DNA of 64,000 bases. It comes from Ideonella oryzae (GTDB taxonomy: Bacteria > Pseudomonadota > Gammaproteobacteria > Burkholderiales > Burkholderiaceae_C). This document shows positions 31,385 through 38,853 of the stretch, one piece after another. Each line of letters starts with the position of its first letter. Positions within the stretch are counted from its first letter, which is position 1. A model generated the notes under the pieces. That model saw nothing but the letters and a program-made list of their open reading frames with translations, searched no databases and was not told where the DNA came from. The DNA lies in assembly GCF_024055665.1 (NCBI RefSeq), contig NZ_JAMXMC010000009.1, positions 222,852 through 286,851 on the forward strand, written 5' to 3'. A program made the translations under genes and the position numbers.

Positions 31385-33247
31385 ATGTCCGACACACGCC
31401 CCATGCCCACCCGCCGCCAGTGGCTGCAGGCCGCCGGCCTGACCGGCGCCGCGCCCCTGTTGAGTTGCGTGCCGGCGGTGGCCGGCACCACACCCACCGC
31501 CACCGCTGCGACGGTGAGTGGCCCGAAGGTCCTGCGCTATGCCTTCAAGGCAGCCGAGACCGGCTTCGACCCGGCCAAGATCCAGGACCTCTACTCGCGC
31601 ATCCTCACGGGACACCTCTTCGAGGGCCTGTACGCCTACGACCACCTGGCGCGTCCGCCCAAGATCAAGCCGCTGACCGCCGCAGCGCTGCCCGAGGTGT
31701 CGCCCGACTTCCGGGTGTTCGTGATCCGCGTGCAGCCGGGCATCTTCTTCATGTCGGACCCGGCCTTCAAGGGCCAACGGCGCGAGCTGGTGGCCGAGGA
31801 CTACGTCTACGCCATCAAGCGCTTCGCCGACCCGGCCAACAAGAGTCCGGCCTGGGGCGACCTGGAGGAGGCCGGCTTCGTCGGCCTGGCCGCAGCGCGC
31901 GAAGAAGCCCTGCAGAAGCGCCAGCCCTTCGACTATGACCGCATCGTGCCCGGCCTGCGCGCGCTGGACCGCCACACCCTGCGCCTGGAGGTGGCCGCTG
32001 CCCGCCCGCGGCTGATCGAGCTGCTGACCGGCAGCGACCTGTTCGGTGCCGTGGCCCGCGAGGTGGTGGAGTTCTACGGGCCCGAGGACATCGTGGGCCA
32101 TCCGGTGGGCACCGGTCCGTTCAAGCTGGTGCAGTGGCGCCGCAGCTCGCTGATCACGCTGGAGCGCAACCCCGAGTACCGGGAGCGCCATTACGACGCC
32201 GAGCCCGCCCCCGACGATGCCGAGGGCCAGGCCCTGCTGGCACGCTTCAAGGGCCGGCGCCTGCCCATGGTGGACCGGGTGGAGGTGTCCATCATCGAGG
32301 AGAGCCAACCGCGCTGGCTCTCTTTCCTGAACGGCCAGCAGAACTTCATCGAGCGGGTGCCCGAGGAGTTCGCCACCCTGGCCATGCCCAACGGTCGGGT
32401 CGCGCCCAACCTGGCCCATCAGCACATCCAGGGCTACCGCAGCCTGGCGCCGGACATCGGCGTGACGCTGTACAACATGGAAGACCCGGTGGTGGGGGGC
32501 TACACGCCGGAGAAGATCGCCCTGCGCCGGGCCATGAACCTGGCCATGGACATCCCGCGCGAGATCGCCCTGGTGCGCCAGGGCCAGGGCGTGCCGGCCC
32601 AGTCGCTCGTGGTGCCCAACACCAGCGGCTACGACCCGAACTTCCGCTCCGAAATGGGGCAGTACGACCCGGCGCGCGCCATGGCCCTGCTGGACATCTA
32701 CGGCTATGTGGACCGCGACGGCGATGGCTGGCGCGAACAACCCGATGGCTCACCGCTGCTGATCCGCCGCGCCTCCCAGCCCGACCAGTTCTACCGTTCG
32801 CTCGACGAGCTGTGGCAGCGCAACATGAAGGCCATCGGCATCCGCGGGGTGATCGAACCCGCCAAATGGCCCGAGAACCTCAAGGCCGCCCAGGCCGGCT
32901 CGCTGATGAGCTGGTTCGTGAACTCCTCGGCCAGCCAGTTTGACGGTCAGAGCGGCCTGGGCCAGATGTTCGGCCCCAAGATCGGCGGCGACAACCTGGC
33001 CCGTTTCAAGAGCGCCGAGTTCGACGCCCTCTACCTGAAGATGCAGGCCCTGCCCGACGGACCCGAGCGCTGGGCCCTGTTCCGCCAGGCGCAGCGCATC
33101 GGCATCGTGTACGCGCCCTACAAATGCCATGTGCACCGCTATGTGACGGACATGGCCGCCGCCGAGGTGCAGGGCTACCGCCGGCCGCCGTTCTGGAACG
33201 AGTGGTGGCACTTCGTGGACATCGGGCCCGCGCCAGCCCGGGCCTGA
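31385..33247 (+). CDS. YejA-like peptide-binding protein, paralogue 3 (Tat signal, possible lipoprotein)
   Basis: A 620-residue third copy. It starts with a twin-arginine signal (PTRRQWLQAAGLTGAAPLL) followed directly by SC, so LLSC could be a lipobox and the protein a Tat-exported lipoprotein. It shares AETGFDPAKIQDLYSR, HPVGTGPFKLVQWRRSSLIT, GGYTPEKIALRRAMNLAMD and the DRDGDGWRE loop with copies 1 and 2. Differences cluster in the segment after about residue 450, which in this family borders the ligand pocket. The stop forms a small hairpin with the convergent thioredoxin gene. Confidence 0.9.
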   Translation: MSDTRPMPTRRQWLQAAGLTGAAPLLSCVPAVAGTTPTATAATVSGPKVLRYAFKAAETGFDPAKIQDLYSRILTGHLFEGLYAYDHLARPPKIKPLTAAALPEVSPDFRVFVIRVQPGIFFMSDPAFKGQRRELVAEDYVYAIKRFADPANKSPAWGDLEEAGFVGLAAAREEALQKRQPFDYDRIVPGLRALDRHTLRLEVAAARPRLIELLTGSDLFGAVAREVVEFYGPEDIVGHPVGTGPFKLVQWRRSSLITLERNPEYRERHYDAEPAPDDAEGQALLARFKGRRLPMVDRVEVSIIEESQPRWLSFLNGQQNFIERVPEEFATLAMPNGRVAPNLAHQHIQGYRSLAPDIGVTLYNMEDPVVGGYTPEKIALRRAMNLAMDIPREIALVRQGQGVPAQSLVVPNTSGYDPNFRSEMGQYDPARAMALLDIYGYVDRDGDGWREQPDGSPLLIRRASQPDQFYRSLDELWQRNMKAIGIRGVIEPAKWPENLKAAQAGSLMSWFVNSSASQFDGQSGLGQMFGPKIGGDNLARFKSAEFDALYLKMQALPDGPERWALFRQAQRIGIVYAPYKCHVHRYVTDMAAAEVQGYRRPPFWNEWWHFVDIGPAPARA

Positions 33248-33258
33248 GGCCGCCTCAG
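33244..33258. terminator. Short hairpin across convergent stop codons
   Basis: CTGAGG (33244-33249) and CCTCAG (33253-33258) pair with a 3-base loop and include the stop codons of the binding protein and of trxC. It is small, so termination is only possible. Confidence 0.25.
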
Positions 33259-33695
33259 CGCTGCGCCCAGGCCGCCACCTGGGCCGCCGGCATGGCGCCA
33301 GCCACCCGGTCCACCTCGCGGCCACCGTGCAGCTTCAGCAGCGTGGGAATGCTGCGAATGCCGTAGCGGGCCGAGAGTTGCGGGTTCTCATCGCTGTTGA
33401 CCTTGACGAAGAGGACCCGGCCCTTGAGGTGGTCCGCGGCCGCCTCGAACTGCGGCGCCATCGTTCGGCAGGGGCCGCACCAGGGCGCCCAGAAATCCAC
33501 CACCACCGGCAGCCCGCTGCCCGCCACCACCTTGTCGAAGCTGGCGTCGGTCAAGGCCAGCGGGTGTCCATCCAGCAGCGCCTGCTGGCAGCGGCCGCAC
33601 ACCGGGTCGTCACCCAGGCGCTCGGTGGGAATGCGGTTGGTCGCCCCGCAGTGCGGGCAGACCATCTGGGTGCGGGCGGAGGTGTCGGTGCTCAT
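33255..33695 (-). CDS. trxC: Thioredoxin 2 (zinc-binding thioredoxin)
   Basis: A 146-residue protein. The N-terminal zinc ribbon has CPHC (residues 13-16) and CGRC (33-36), and the thioredoxin domain has the active site WCGPC (72-76), with the cis-proline in [13 protein letters not shown]. This arrangement is specific to TrxC, which reduces protein disulfides and responds to oxidative stress in many bacteria. ATG 33695 is preferred to a GTG three codons upstream. No OxyR-type site could be assigned by eye. Confidence 0.95.
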   Translation of the reverse strand: MSTDTSARTQMVCPHCGATNRIPTERLGDDPVCGRCQQALLDGHPLALTDASFDKVVAGSGLPVVVDFWAPWCGPCRTMAPQFEAAADHLKGRVLFVKVNSDENPQLSARYGIRSIPTLLKLHGGREVDRVAGAMPAAQVAAWAQR

Positions 33696-33762
33696 GCCGC
33701 GCACATGGGTACGGGCCCTGGTATTTCAAGGCCCTCGCCGTTCAGGGCGACACGGCGGCAGC

Positions 33763-34341
33763 TCAGGTCCGCGGGCGGACGGGCGCAGCAGGCGGCGGGG
33801 CCGGCCGCATGTCCCCACCCATGTGCATGGTCACCGGGTCGACGATGGTCTGGGAGATGCGCTTGAGCTGCTCGATCTCGTCCTGCAATGCCGTCAGCTT
33901 GACCACGTGCTCGCGCTGCATCGCATCCACCTGCTCGACCATGTCGGTCATCAGGTGGGAGAGCTCGTTGGCATGGGTCTGGCGCAGTTCCTCGACCTGG
34001 CGCTCGTGGCGCTGCTGCTCGGCCTGCTGCTGCTGGCTGCGCTCCAGCAGGTCACGCGCATGCTGGTCGGTGGCGGCGCGCAGGCGGGCGGTCAGGTCCA
34101 GATTGGCCTCGCGCAGGCGTTCCAGCAGGCGCTGGGACGTGGCGTCCAGCCGAGGTTCACCGTTCGCACCCGCAGCGACCGGGGCAGCCGCTGGCTGCGT
34201 TGGCCGGGCCGCCCGGGGTTGAATCTGGGTGGGCGGGGGGTCGCTGGGCTTGCGGCGGTTCACCGCGCCGATGAACAGGCCCAGGCCCAGGCCGCCCACG
34301 GCGCCCAACACCTGCCAGTACCACGCGGGAACATCTGCCAT
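33763..34341 (-). CDS. Membrane-anchored coiled-coil protein of unknown function
   Basis: A 192-residue protein. One N-terminal membrane segment (WYWQVLGAVGGLGLGLFIGA) is followed by a proline/alanine linker, then a long glutamine- and glutamate-rich helix (about residues 75-170, with RSQQQQAEQQRHERQVEEL) predicted to form a coiled coil, and a proline-rich tail. The topology resembles small cell-envelope or cytoskeleton-associated proteins, but I recognise no family. ATG 34341 was chosen because the membrane segment follows directly; the longer frame overlaps the ampG promoter. It is divergent from ampG. Confidence 0.65.
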   Translation of the reverse strand: MADVPAWYWQVLGAVGGLGLGLFIGAVNRRKPSDPPPTQIQPRAARPTQPAAAPVAAGANGEPRLDATSQRLLERLREANLDLTARLRAATDQHARDLLERSQQQQAEQQRHERQVEELRQTHANELSHLMTDMVEQVDAMQREHVVKLTALQDEIEQLKRISQTIVDPVTMHMGGDMRPAPPPAAPVRPRT

Positions 34342-34446
34342 CAAGCCCACGACATCACCTTTTGCCGAACCCAGCGAAGAATCGAATCGATCAGCACTGA
34401 TTCCATCACATTTTGGCCTCGCCTCCGAGGGGCCGCCCCCCACTTC

Positions 34447-34452
34447 TAGAAT
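34447..34452 (+). promoter_or_regulatory. TAGAAT -10 box directly upstream of ampG
   Basis: TAGAAT ends 6 bases before the ampG ATG, leaving no room for a Shine-Dalgarno site. With the usual distance to transcription start, the mRNA would begin at or very near the start codon. Confidence 0.45.
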
Positions 34453-34458
34453 CGCCCC

Positions 34459-36057
34459 ATGCCCCCGCCCTCCCTGCCGGCCGCCGCCTCCCGGGCCGGC
34501 CACCGCCTGCGTGCCCTGCACCGGCTGCTCGTCGTCGCCCTGCTGGGCTTTGCTTCGGGGCTGCCGCTGGCCCTCACCGGCCAGGCCCTGCAGGCCTGGC
34601 TGAGCCTCGAGGGCCTGGACGTGGCCACCATCGGCTTTCTGAGCCTGGTGGGGCTGCCCTACACCTTCAAGTTCCTGTGGGCCCCGTTGATGGACCGCTT
34701 CGACCCGCCGGGCCTGGGGCGGCGCCGGGGCTGGCTGGTGCTCACCCAGCTGGCCCTGGCCGGCGCCCTGCTGGCCCTGGCGGCCACCTCGCCCAGCCAG
34801 TCCTTACAGACTTTTGCACTTCTGGCCGTGGCTGTGGCGTTTCTGTCGGCCTCGCAGGACGTGGCCATCGACGCTTACCGCACCGACCTGCTGCCCGCCG
34901 CCGAGCGCGGGCTGGGGTCCTCGCTCAATGTGATGGGCTACCGGCTGGCGATGATCCTCTCCGGCGGCGTGGCCCTGATCTGGACCGACCCGCAGCAGGG
35001 CGGTGGCTGGACCTGGCCGCAGGTCTACCGGCTGATGGCCGGCCTGATGGTGGTCACCGCCGCGGCCAGCGCCACCCTGCTGCCCCGCCTGCCCCGGCCT
35101 GAGGTCCCCCGCAGCCTGGCGCGCGAGGACCTGACCGGCTTTCTGGCCGTCACGGCCGCTGCCGCCGTCGGCTACTTGCTGACCCAGCACCTGTGGTCAC
35201 CCCTGGCCCAGGCTGCGCTGTCGCCGTGGCTGCAGACCACCGCGCTGGCGGCCCCGCTGCAGCAACGCTGGGCCGACCTGGCCGCCCTGCTGCTGGGCCT
35301 GGTCACCACCCTGCCGCTGGCCGCCTGGGCCGCCCGCCGGGCGCGTTTCCACACCCTGCTGTCGGGCCTGGCCAGCTATTTCAGCCAGCCCGGGGCCGCG
35401 GCCTTCCTGGCGCTGATCGTGCTCTACAAGCTGGGCGACGCCTTTGCCGGCGCGCTGATGACACCCTTCCTGCTCAAGACCATGGCCTTCACTTCGGCCG
35501 AGGTCGGGCTGGTCAACAAGGTGCTGGGCCTGTGGCTGACCCTGCTGGGCGCCCTGCTGGGCGGCGCGCTGATGCTGCGCCTGGGCCTGTGGCGCGCGCT
35601 GATGCTGTTCGGCCTGGCCCAGGGCCTGAGCAACCTGGGCTTCTGGTGGCTGGCCGTGCATGGCCAGGGCGCGCTGCCGGGCCTGACCATCCCGGCCTTC
35701 GACTGGGGCTTCGTGCACCTGGCCCAGGCCACGCCGGTGGATGGCGGCCTGCTGATGGTCATCGCACTGGAGAACCTGACCGGCGGCATGGGCACCGCCG
35801 CCTTCGTCGCCTTCCTGATGAGCCTGACCAGCCAGCGCTTCACCGCCACCCAGTACGCGCTGCTGAGCGCCTTCGCCTCGGTGGGCCGGGTGTGGGTAGG
35901 GCCGCTGGCCGGTGTGCTGGCCGAATCCATCGGCTGGCCCCCCTTCTTCCTGCTGTCCACCGCACTTTCCGCCCCGGCCTTGTTGATGCTCTGGCGCCTG
36001 CGTGCGAGCATCCAGGCCCTGGCGCCCGATCCTGGCGCCGCCACCGCGGACGACTGA
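34459..36057 (+). CDS. ampG: AmpG-type muropeptide MFS permease
   Basis: A 532-residue major-facilitator protein. LLGFASGLPLALTGQALQAWL, GLPYTFKFLWAPLMDRFDPP (split as GLPYTFKFLWAPLMDR and FDPP), SASQDVAIDAYRTDLLP and GYRLAMILSGGVALIW match AmpG, which imports anhydro-muropeptides during cell-wall recycling. The FKFLWAP and D-R charge motifs are conserved. There are about 14 hydrophobic segments, more than the MFS minimum of 12. It is followed 18 bases later by an M48 protease gene, consistent with an envelope-maintenance pair, and the PBP1A gene is in the same window but unlinked. Confidence 0.94.
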   Translation: MPPPSLPAAASRAGHRLRALHRLLVVALLGFASGLPLALTGQALQAWLSLEGLDVATIGFLSLVGLPYTFKFLWAPLMDRFDPPGLGRRRGWLVLTQLALAGALLALAATSPSQSLQTFALLAVAVAFLSASQDVAIDAYRTDLLPAAERGLGSSLNVMGYRLAMILSGGVALIWTDPQQGGGWTWPQVYRLMAGLMVVTAAASATLLPRLPRPEVPRSLAREDLTGFLAVTAAAAVGYLLTQHLWSPLAQAALSPWLQTTALAAPLQQRWADLAALLLGLVTTLPLAAWAARRARFHTLLSGLASYFSQPGAAAFLALIVLYKLGDAFAGALMTPFLLKTMAFTSAEVGLVNKVLGLWLTLLGALLGGALMLRLGLWRALMLFGLAQGLSNLGFWWLAVHGQGALPGLTIPAFDWGFVHLAQATPVDGGLLMVIALENLTGGMGTAAFVAFLMSLTSQRFTATQYALLSAFASVGRVWVGPLAGVLAESIGWPPFFLLSTALSAPALLMLWRLRASIQALAPDPGAATADD

Positions 36058-36075
36058 AGCTCCCCCTGTCCTGCC

Positions 36076-37005
36076 ATGCAAGATTTCGACACCAACGCCG
36101 ATCTGCCCCTGCCGCCTCTGGCCCATGCCCGCGGCTGCACCTGCCCGCTGCACCAGCGGCGCCGTGTGGCTGCCTGGGCCGGCCTGGGTGCGGGTGCCAG
36201 CCTGCTGCCCGCCAGCGTGTTTGCCCAGCAGGACGATGGCGTCACCCGCCAGGTCGGCAAGGAATCGAAGTTCACCCAGCTGGTGCCGGCCGAGCAGGTC
36301 GAGCAGGCCGCGCTGCAGCAGTACGAGCAGCTGAAGAAGGACGCCCGGGCCAAGCGGGCCCTGGCGCCCGACAGCCACCCCCAGGTGATCCGCCTGCGGG
36401 CCATCGCCCAGCGCATCATTCCCTACACCTACACCTGGAACGCGCGGGCCCGCGACTGGCGCTGGGAGGTCAACCTGATCGGCTCCAAGGAGCTCAACGC
36501 CTTCTGCATGCCCGGCGGCAAGATTGCCTTCTACTGGGGCATCCTGAAGCAACTGCAGCTCAGCGACGACGAGGTGGCGATGATCATGGGCCACGAGATG
36601 GCCCACGCCCTGCGCGAGCACGCCCGCGAGCGCATGGGCAAGAGCTCGGCCACCCGGCTGGGCGCGAATCTCATCAGCTCGCTGCTGGGCCTGGGCCAGC
36701 TGGGCGATGCCGCGCTGGGCATGGGCGCCCAGCTGCTGACCCTCAAGTTCAGCCGCGAGGACGAGAGCGAGGCCGACCTGGTGGGCCTGGACCTGGCCGC
36801 GCGCGCCGGCTATGACCCGCGGGCCGGTGTCAGCCTGTGGCAGAAGATGCTCAAGGCCAACGAAGGGGCGCCGCCGGAGTTCATGTCCACCCACCCGGCC
36901 GGGCCCACCCGCATCGCCGACATCGAGAAGACCCTGCCCAAGGTGCTGCCGCTCTTTGAGAAGGCCCCCAAACCGCCCGAGCGCTTCTCGCCCCCCACAG
37001 CCTGA
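36076..37005 (+). CDS. M48-family zinc metalloprotease, exported
   Basis: A 309-residue protein. The zinc motif HEMAH begins at residue 173 (MIMGHEMAHALREHARERM), and the third ligand glutamate lies in SREDESEADLVGLDLAARAG. NAFCMPGGKIAFYWGIL and the STHPAGPTRIADIE segment are typical of the BepA/YcaL/LoiP group, which degrades or chaperones outer-membrane proteins. The N-terminus HQRRRVAAWAGLGAGASLLP looks like a signal with three arginines, possibly Tat. CTCPLH before it is unusual for a signal n-region. Confidence 0.9.
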   Translation: MQDFDTNADLPLPPLAHARGCTCPLHQRRRVAAWAGLGAGASLLPASVFAQQDDGVTRQVGKESKFTQLVPAEQVEQAALQQYEQLKKDARAKRALAPDSHPQVIRLRAIAQRIIPYTYTWNARARDWRWEVNLIGSKELNAFCMPGGKIAFYWGILKQLQLSDDEVAMIMGHEMAHALREHARERMGKSSATRLGANLISSLLGLGQLGDAALGMGAQLLTLKFSREDESEADLVGLDLAARAGYDPRAGVSLWQKMLKANEGAPPEFMSTHPAGPTRIADIEKTLPKVLPLFEKAPKPPERFSPPTA

Positions 37006-37107
37006 CCGGGGCTGCTTGGTGAGGACACCACACAGCATCCTCATAGGAGGGGACAGTGAACGGTTGCAAACATCTGGACACAGACGCCGCCCGGTAGATT
37101 GCGCCGC

Positions 37108-37127
37108 GGCCTGCCGAAATGCAGGCC
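37108..37127. other. Perfect hairpin in the gap before the unknown gene
   Basis: GGCCTGC (37108-37114) and GCAGGCC (37121-37127) form 7-bp arms around a CGAAAT loop, about 100 bases after the protease stop and 40 bases before the next start. It could be a late terminator or part of the next gene's leader. Confidence 0.35.
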
Positions 37128-37168
37128 CTTGCAGTCGAGCCCATTCCCCCCTTTGAGACGAGGTTCAC

Positions 37169-37732
37169 GTGTCCACCAGCATGTTCCACACCTGTGTGCT
37201 GCGCTTCAGCGGCAATCCCCTGACGCCTTCCAGCCCCCTGGGCGGCGGCACCCTGTTGCCCACAGCCCCCACCGACCTCTTCTGCTGGTACACCGCCGCC
37301 GCGGAACTGGCCAACGCCAACCTGCTGGTCAAGCCGGTGTCAGTGCAGTGGGTGATGTTCGATGCCCAGGATGCCGCCCAACGCTGGGTGGCCTCACCCG
37401 ACGGCCAGAGCGTGCTGGCCACCAGCTTCGTCTCCGGCTACTTCGACGACAACACGGCCCTGCCCCTGGCCCTGCTCGTCCACCGCTGGAAGGCCTGGAC
37501 GGGGACACAACCTTCGATGCGCTGCGGCAGCTGCCCACCGGCAAACATGTCCGGCGGCACCCAGTTGCCGGCATTCGTCGGGGCGCCGATGAACAGCCTG
37601 ACGGCCAGCCCGCCGGTGGAGACCACGCTGCTGCACTTTGCCGATGCCACCGCGCTGGCCACTTACGTGGGCAGCACGCCGGGGCAGGCCTACCTCGCCA
37701 ACACCCTGTGCGCCCAGCACCTGACCAGCTGA
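37169..37732 (+). CDS. Unknown protein with a two-fold internal repeat
   Basis: A 187-residue protein that I do not recognise. It has no signal peptide or membrane segment. The two halves look duplicated: GGGTLLP (25-31) followed by VMFDAQDAAQRWVASPDGQ and SVLATSF (62-87), against SGGTQLP (128-134) followed by LHFADATALATYVGSTPGQ and AYLANTL (155-180). The start is GTG 37169; an ATG at 37181 is possible and neither has a strong RBS. The gene overlaps the likely start of the following binding-protein gene, so it may belong to the same transcript as the signalling cluster. Confidence 0.6.
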   Translation: MSTSMFHTCVLRFSGNPLTPSSPLGGGTLLPTAPTDLFCWYTAAAELANANLLVKPVSVQWVMFDAQDAAQRWVASPDGQSVLATSFVSGYFDDNTALPLALLVHRWKAWTGTQPSMRCGSCPPANMSGGTQLPAFVGAPMNSLTASPPVETTLLHFADATALATYVGSTPGQAYLANTLCAQHLTS

Positions 37733-38838
37733 CCTCGCCCGCATCTACCGGCAGGGCTTGCCCCCCCAGCCCGCGGACGGGCTGGGGGCTGGCAGGTCTG
37801 CTGGTCCTGGGGCTGCTATTGACCTGGCTCAGCGCCGGTTCGAGCCATGCGCGCACCCTCTCCGTGCTGGTTTTGAGCACCTTGGACCCGCGCATGGACC
37901 AGCCCTTGATGACTGCGTTGGAGCGAGAGCTGGCTCCCCTACAGCGCCAGGGGCACCACCTCGTACTGGAACGCGGTGGACTGTCCCCCGAAGCCAGCGA
38001 CTCCCACAGCCTGCTCCAGGTCGAGCAATGGCTGGCCCGTCGCCATTGGGACCTCGTCGTCAGCACCACCATGTCACCAGTGGCAGAGGTCCGAAAACTG
38101 GATCACAACATCCCGGTGCTCTTTCGCTCTGCTGACGATCCCCGTTCCTATTGCCTGGTTCGCAGCCTGCGTCAGCCAGGCACGCCCACCACCGGCTTCA
38201 CATCCGCGTTGCCTGGCTGGGCAAAAATGGCCGAGGCGCTCCACCTCGCCTTTCCGCGCATTCGGGGGCTGACCCTTCTGGTGGACGGAACCCGGGAGGA
38301 GTTCGACCCAGACTGCCCTGGCGTGGACATGCCGCCCTGCCGCCCCGGTCCAATACCCCCGGACGAACTGCCGCAGGCACTGGGCAGTTCCCAAGATGAC
38401 GCGGGCCTGCGGCTGGCAGCCCGGCGGGCCGGACTGCCGCTGCGCTATGTGAGGTTCTGCCGACGGGAGGACATCGGCCAACTGAAGGACTGGCTGCCGT
38501 CAGGACAGGGGGTGTTGGTGCCAATGACTTACCTCACCTACTTCCATCGCGAGCAACTGGTGCCCGCACTGCAGGGCCAGGGTCTGCCTGTGGTGTATGA
38601 CGCGCGTTATTTCCTACAGGCCGGCGGGCTGATGGCGGTCAAGGCCATCAGCGATCCCCCCGATCTACCCCGAGGCATCGAGCTGGCCCGGCGCATCCTG
38701 GAGGGTGCCGACCCGGCCCACATCCCCATCCAGCGGCCCGAGGGCTTTGAGTTCATCATCAACCTGCGCGCGGCCCGGGCCATGGGGCTGGTGCCCTCCA
38801 AGGCGGCCCTGCGCACGGCCGACCAGCTCTGGCGCTGA
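37708..38838 (+). CDS. ABC-type substrate-binding protein (PF04392-like), signalling-associated
   Basis: A protein of about 376 residues. Hydrophobic GLAGLLVLGLLLTWLSAGSS followed by HARTLSVLVLSTLD is a signal peptide and the first strand of a two-lobed periplasmic fold. Later blocks are WDLVVSTTMSPVAEVRKLD, PVLFRSADDP, GQGVLVPMTYLTYFHREQLV and GIELARRILEGADPAHIPIQ, as in the ABC_sub_bind family. The start is uncertain: no ATG precedes the signal. GTG 37708 gives arginines before the hydrophobic core and a 25-base overlap with the upstream gene; TTG 37819 would cut into the signal. With no permease nearby and a sensor kinase 15 bases downstream, a receptor role is inferred. Confidence 0.75.
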   Translation: MRPAPDQLTSPASTGRACPPSPRTGWGLAGLLVLGLLLTWLSAGSSHARTLSVLVLSTLDPRMDQPLMTALERELAPLQRQGHHLVLERGGLSPEASDSHSLLQVEQWLARRHWDLVVSTTMSPVAEVRKLDHNIPVLFRSADDPRSYCLVRSLRQPGTPTTGFTSALPGWAKMAEALHLAFPRIRGLTLLVDGTREEFDPDCPGVDMPPCRPGPIPPDELPQALGSSQDDAGLRLAARRAGLPLRYVRFCRREDIGQLKDWLPSGQGVLVPMTYLTYFHREQLVPALQGQGLPVVYDARYFLQAGGLMAVKAISDPPDLPRGIELARRILEGADPAHIPIQRPEGFEFIINLRAARAMGLVPSKAALRTADQLWR

Positions 38839-38853
38839 GCGCCCCGTCCCTCC

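Noticed and set aside
37834..37850. GGTTCGAGCC resembling a tRNA T-arm
   Set aside because: No acceptor, D or anticodon arm can be built around it, and it lies inside a coding frame.
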